Positions 59,740-64,000 of a stretch of 64,000 nucleotides of DNA are shown here, one piece after another. Position 1 is the first letter of the stretch; the number at the start of each line of letters is the position of its first letter. Source of the DNA: Heterobilharzia americana (taxonomy: Eukaryota; Platyhelminthes; Trematoda; Strigeidida; Schistosomatidae); assembly GCA_944470555.2 (NCBI GenBank), contig OX104127.1:97798708-97862707 (forward strand). Direction: 5' to 3'. A program made the position numbers and the translations under genes. Below the pieces are notes generated by a model, which worked only from the letters and a program-made list of their open reading frames with translations, was not told the DNA's origin and made no database searches.

Positions 59740-59805
59740 ATAAGCGCTATACATTTCGAACAATTTGATCACACATGAACTTGTCAAATAATTCATCTAA
59801 AGAAT
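59740..59805 (-). repeat. PLE 3'-terminal hairpin motif, minus orientation
   Basis: Contains tataagcgctatacatttcg, aacaatttgatcacac and aacttgtc, the reverse of the 62.3-kb motif. It likely ends the minus-strand PLE whose coding part lies at 60.48-61.76 kb. Confidence 0.55.
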
Positions 59806-59969
59806 GAGGGAGTTTAATCAGGTCAACAGAATTATAATTAAGAAACGTAATAAGAGCAGAAGGAAAAAAAGAAAAGGAAGACCAGACCACCGCCATCAAC
59901 AGTATGAAGAGTTGAACTCAGTACTATCAGGGTACATTTTGTATGAATACAAATTACTTTTGAATACAA

Positions 59970-60400
59970 GTTGGTACTCATCATAGACTGACATTAGTTG
60001 GAGAACCACTGAAAACCTGGGAGCACTAGAAGGCCGTCCTGTCCTTTAGTGAGGCCCCTCAGCAGTGCACACCCATGACCCCGCCAAGGACCTAACCCGG
60101 GACCACTATGCTACCATTGAGCCACTGAGCAGGGATCCAGTGGTCCATATTTCCTGCTTCTATCAGTTCACGATACAGCGCAACCTCCAACTTATGCCGT
60201 CGTTGAGTACCTATTCTCATGTACGACTTGGTTGACTCCTCTGGTCAAGATTTTTCATTGGAACTCCAGGAATCACCCCTCGAAGCTAGTCACCAATGAG
60301 CACTAGACTAATTCAATTTTGAGGTTTGTGGGGACTTGTTGATTTCAGGTTGTCATTTATCATGAACTGACCTCAGTTGGAGAGAGGGTTTAAGTTGGTG
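59970..60400 (-). mobile_element. Family B SINE, about 1.1 units
   Basis: The family tail occurs at 59981 and again at 60361, 380 bp apart. Between them, on the minus strand, are a tRNA-like head (gtggctcaatggtagcatag, box B-like gggttaggtcc) and a hammerhead remnant (CTGAGGG for CTGANGA; GAAA lost). It lies between the coding part and the 3' motif of a minus-strand PLE, so it probably inserted into that element. Confidence 0.6.
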
Positions 60401-60479
60401 GATAGCGAGGGATTCGATAAATCTCAGAATTCGTCCTCGACCATATCTATACATATCATATTAATCATATGACCAGTTT

Positions 60480-61760
60480 CTAATATGTTTCGCTATGGAT
60501 GAGGAAGGACGTTTGTCACCTGCACTTACCAAACTGTTAGGGGTCATTTGTTTCTGAAGCCATTTAGGGACATGTTCAGCCGTTCTTAACTGCATGCCAC
60601 GACTACTCCTCCATATGCAGGTGTGTCCAATTTGCATGTATGTATATACATGTAAAACGATAGATACAATGGGATGTGATACACTCGTTCAAATGTTCTT
60701 TAGGTTTGGGTTGAAGAATGGGCTTCGTTTTCCTCACTTAAATGACTTTGGCCGCGTAATGTGTAGTGCTAATAACTGATTTGAGCCTTTTCTTTTGGAT
60801 TAGATTATTCGATTCACCCAGGTATGGCAATGTGATATACACATTTATCTCACAGACAGAATGATGACTAACCGACCTCAATATTGTACCGATTTTACAC
60901 TTATTAATAAAATGTAGTGTATATCCACTTTGCACCAAAGCACTAGTCAACAGTTTCACTTCTATTTATTTGTATCTTCTGTTCAAATACCACCAACTTT
61001 ATTGAATAAGCACGTGATTAAGCCATGCTTGTATTAGACTGGACAGTAACTGTGGTATTGTCTTATCCAAGTCAGCTTCATGTGGACAGATTTTCTGGTG
61101 AAGCTATCTCCCCTCGGCTAGTCAGTGTGCCTAAAAATGATAGTTTGCTATCCACATCTTCGCAGTTGCGGCTAATGTGGCTTTCTGTTGTGTTTATTTT
61201 CTTTAACAAGCGCATCAACTACTCAGGTTTTCCCCAGATAAAAATCGTACCGTCTTTATATCTCTTATAAAAATAAACGTTTCCAACCAAACCTTCGACT
61301 AACTCTTCGACGTCCCCAGCCAGCCAGTAAGGGTCCTAAGGACTACCCATGGCAACACAATCAATTTGTCAAAAGTACTCACTCTCAAATTTAAACTGAA
61401 CGTTAATCAGTGCATAATCATAAGGAAGATGAAAGTAAAAGACTTCTGTAGGATATATCGTCACAAGGAATATCAATAGTCTTGGTCAATCGTACATTAG
61501 TAAATAAAGAATTCACATCAAAAGAATACATAGTCTTATTCCTGATGGTGATATAATTTAACTGGTCAGCAAGTTCAAACGTCTTCCAAGGAAAACTTAA
61601 AAAATTGACTTCTGATGGGATTCGAAGGCCTCGTCAAACACTTTGCTAGTTTTTGTACAGGTGGCCGACACATACACAATACTGGACGGAGTTGACTATT
61701 AACTGTGGTTTTAGGAAGTCCATATAGGTACGAATATTCACATCCCATAGACTCCAAGTA
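60480..61760 (-). pseudogene. Penelope-like element, minus strand, heavily decayed
   Basis: The minus strand from 61757: YSYLYGLPKTTVNSQLRPVL and VQKLAKCLTRPSNPIRSQ (RT fingers, PKIHK lineage), then ELADQLNYITIRNKTM and YSFDVNSLFTNVRLTKTID (palm A), then a decayed middle. From 60959: VQSGYTLHFINKCK and INVYITLPYLGE (connector), and finally HCIYRFTC near 60670, the broken start of GIY-YIG. The catalytic Y-x-DD block cannot be found. Its 3' motif is probably at 59.75 kb. Confidence 0.78.
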
Positions 61761-61964
61761 ACTAAACTACTTTTCGTTAATAACACTCATGCTGAACAGT
61801 TTCAATAGGACAGAATTTACTCTTCATTATAATTTACATACCCTTTGAGCGGAGAAATCAACCATAAATTTACGTTCATCTTTGAGGATAGATTACATCT
61901 TACATGTATATTCAGACTTATTCGTAATAACAACTGACTCTTTATCGGGGTTAAGCATGAAACA

Positions 61965-62193
61965 AATGACCTTTAATAGTTTTATAAATGCAGATAACAA
62001 ACGTCTTCCTTCATTCATCGCAAAACACATATTAGAAACCGATCGTTGGATTGATATGAAGACAGCCTTTACTGTATTGCATGAATATGGTCAGGGACCA
62101 ATACTTAGAATTGTCGAAACCTTCACTATCAACAAATTTAAACCTTCTCCATGTATTCAAAAGCAATTTTTACTTACATTCAACGTACCCTGA
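61965..62193 (+). pseudogene. PLE GIY-YIG C-terminal fragment
   Basis: An open plus-strand stretch reads PSFIAKHILETDRWIDMKTA, GPILRIVETFTINKFK and PSPCIQKQFLLTFNVP, ending in TGA. It matches the ends at 21.1 and 45.2 kb apart from loss of the final Trp codon (W to stop). It is 5'-truncated and points away from the minus-strand PLE next to it. Confidence 0.78.
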
Positions 62194-62299
62194 TAGTATT
62201 GAGTTTAACCCTTAATAATTTCGGGAGGGAGTGATCTGACCTTTCTTTTCTTGTTTTCTTGCTTATAATTCCACTGGCCTAATTAACTTTTATCAGTTT

Positions 62300-62395
62300 T
62301 TGGATAAATTATTTTGACAAGTTCATGTGTGATCAAATTGTTCAAAATGTATAGCACATATACATCAGATGTTTCAAATAATCATCCCCCCCCCC
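62300..62395 (+). repeat. PLE 3'-terminal hairpin motif with C-run
   Basis: gacaagttcatgtgtgatca, aaatgtatagcac, tacatcagatgtttcaaata, bounded by inverted attatttt/caaataat and followed by a run of ten C. It ends the PLE fragment that stops at 62193. Confidence 0.55.
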
Positions 62396-64000
62396 TTCTC
62401 ATTACGCTGTTTAAATACTAGTAACGCAAACAGAAAATACCTTTGTAAGCGGAAAATGATGGTGCTGCATTCCAAACAAAAATGTGAGCTGATTCGTCAT
62501 CTCATTACATTCAAATCAGAACGCTTGCTGTACTTTATAAGAAGTTCTTTCTTCTTTCTAAGCACCTTACATTATCTAGTCCTGTTTATGTTTGTAATAA
62601 TGAACGAGTTTCGTAAGTTGCATTTTTATGCAGCTCGAGTATACCATTCATACCGCAGACAGAATAGATCACTGCATTTCAGATAACCTTGATCTCATTT
62701 CATCACCCATTTGATTTGCCAGTTAGTTAAAATCGTCATTACACTTTACCTACTCATTTTCTTCTACCTTACACCTTATGCATTCAAAACTTCCTCCAAC
62801 TTTCGCGCATGAAATACAAAGGACTGATATTTCTGTATTGTTTCACGTATCCCGAGTCATTTAGCACAAACATCGCAGCGAAACAAAAATTAATAATCCG
62901 AAGCAAAAGTATTACTAAATGCTTAGAAAGCCGTCAGCAAAATGAAAGTCATTAGGCAGCACGGGTAGAGATTTAAGGCCCCGGGTGGAAATTATACTTC
63001 GTGTAAATATAAAAAGCAACACAAAATCATGCCACATAGAAAATATATTATACAATATATAGTAATTTGTATACTGCTCAAATTCATACACAAGATTCAC
63101 GACCCTGAAAACTAATTACAGATCACACGGTCTTGCCAGGATCTGCCTTAAGAGCCACAGTTCGATTAAAAATCATCTGAAATACCAAAAGAACAAAGTG
63201 ATTAAAGTAAATACAAATGGGTAATTTATAAAAATTACTTCAACTACGGTTGACCTTCTCACTATTTCTAGAATATGCTAGATGGAATGTAAGTTAGAAT
63301 CACTTCTTGTCAGTCACAAAACTAACAAAAACTTAGTCATCTGTTACTTATGTCTTTTCCTCATCTGAATAAGTTTGTGGAAAAATATCACACCAAAGAC
63401 TATATCTCGAAAACTACTCAAACTAATTTTCCGACATATATATAACAACAATTTCGGACCCGATACAAATGTATCTTACTCCAGGTTGTCCCACTTCATA
63501 CGAACACAGCAAGAAACTCGAAAATGGTAATAAGCTAGGGAACAGTAATAGAAACTAAGTGAGACAGGATAAAATATATAGAGCACTAGAATATTGAAGA
63601 TTCGAAGGAAATGGTCATTTACAGTTGATGAGAGAACAATGAGACAAAATGTTGTCATCTTACTTAAGGACACTATGAACTTTTGTGACAATATCGAATA
63701 CTTTTACCTCGGTTTGCAAAGGCCCGTTGGCACGGGACAACTGTTTAAGAATGGTTCAGAATAATACACCTGCCTGTCAGTAATACTAATTATTTGAAAG
63801 TAAGTTACACCTGTCAAGATTTGAAGTTATAATAAGTGAAACAAGCTAAGAAATAGATATAAGTTGAAATAATTTAGACACAATTCTGAAAAAGTGCGAA
63901 TTACTACGGAAATTTCCCACTTCAATGGTAAGTAGCCATGACAATTCGTAATGTTTAGTGGAGAAAGATAGATGGAAACATCGCACAGACGTGCATCGGT
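62396..64000. other. No recognised features
   Basis: AT-rich to the window end. The 105-codon frame at 62369-62686 is low-complexity and hydrophobic with no motif. A piece near 63790-63820 (gtaagttacacctgtcaaga) weakly resembles the SINE flank at 30.61 kb. Confidence 0.4.

Overview
The window looks like 64 kb of AT-rich, repeat-laden chromosome from a blood fluke (genus Schistosoma or a close trematode relative). That call rests on four repeat types found together: RTE-clade LINEs of the SR2 kind, many Penelope-like elements (PLEs), tRNA-derived Smα-like SINEs carrying hammerhead-ribozyme sequence, and a Mutator-like transposase gene with 34-42 bp introns. I cannot name the species. No host protein-coding gene is identified with confidence; one weak candidate first exon lies at 58831-59038 on the minus strand.

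Layout. 1-2459: minus-strand RTE LINE running off the left edge. 7758-11001: a complete plus-strand RTE with a 10-bp target-site duplication (TSD) and one 776-codon endonuclease/reverse-transcriptase (RT) frame, broken by two small insertions. 11.2-16.6 kb: SINEs and a pair of inverted MITEs. 16.6-18.3 kb: decayed PLE. 20.9-21.2 kb: PLE tail. 22.5-24.3 kb: MULE transposase pseudogene. 25.4-25.7 kb: LINE RT scrap. 31.2-33.3 kb: second PLE lineage (RT plus GIY-YIG), abutting an RTE fragment at 33.4-34.3 kb. 36.9-37.5 kb: C-terminal piece of another LINE. 42.2-43.1 kb: RTE copy with a large internal deletion. 44.0-45.2 kb: PLE split by a 510-bp fold-back Smα insertion that holds a consensus-compatible hammerhead. 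47.1-49.6 kb: several PLE pieces in both orientations. 49636-52966: full-length minus-strand RTE with a 15-bp TSD. 53.1 kb: PLE N-terminus. 54.0-55.5 kb: head-to-head Smα copies. 56520-57084: a 565-bp palindrome. 59.7-62.4 kb: two opposed PLEs with a SINE.

How the parts relate. The autonomous elements (RTE LINEs and PLEs) supply reverse transcriptase. The tRNA-derived SINEs have RNA polymerase III-like boxes and no protein, and must be moved in trans. PLEs outnumber other elements and serve as landing sites: the Smα composite sits inside a PLE GIY-YIG domain, and an RTE copy lies between PLE pieces. Almost every coding frame is disrupted; the least damaged is the RTE at 7.8-11.0 kb.

The most interesting structures are the fold-back Smα insertion with its hammerhead at 44.9 kb, the repeated head-to-head arrangement of Smα copies, the 565-bp palindrome, a conserved hairpin motif at PLE 3' ends, and the MULE gene whose reading frame is largely restored by micro-introns. 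All identifications come from reading translations and motifs by eye; no database search was run.
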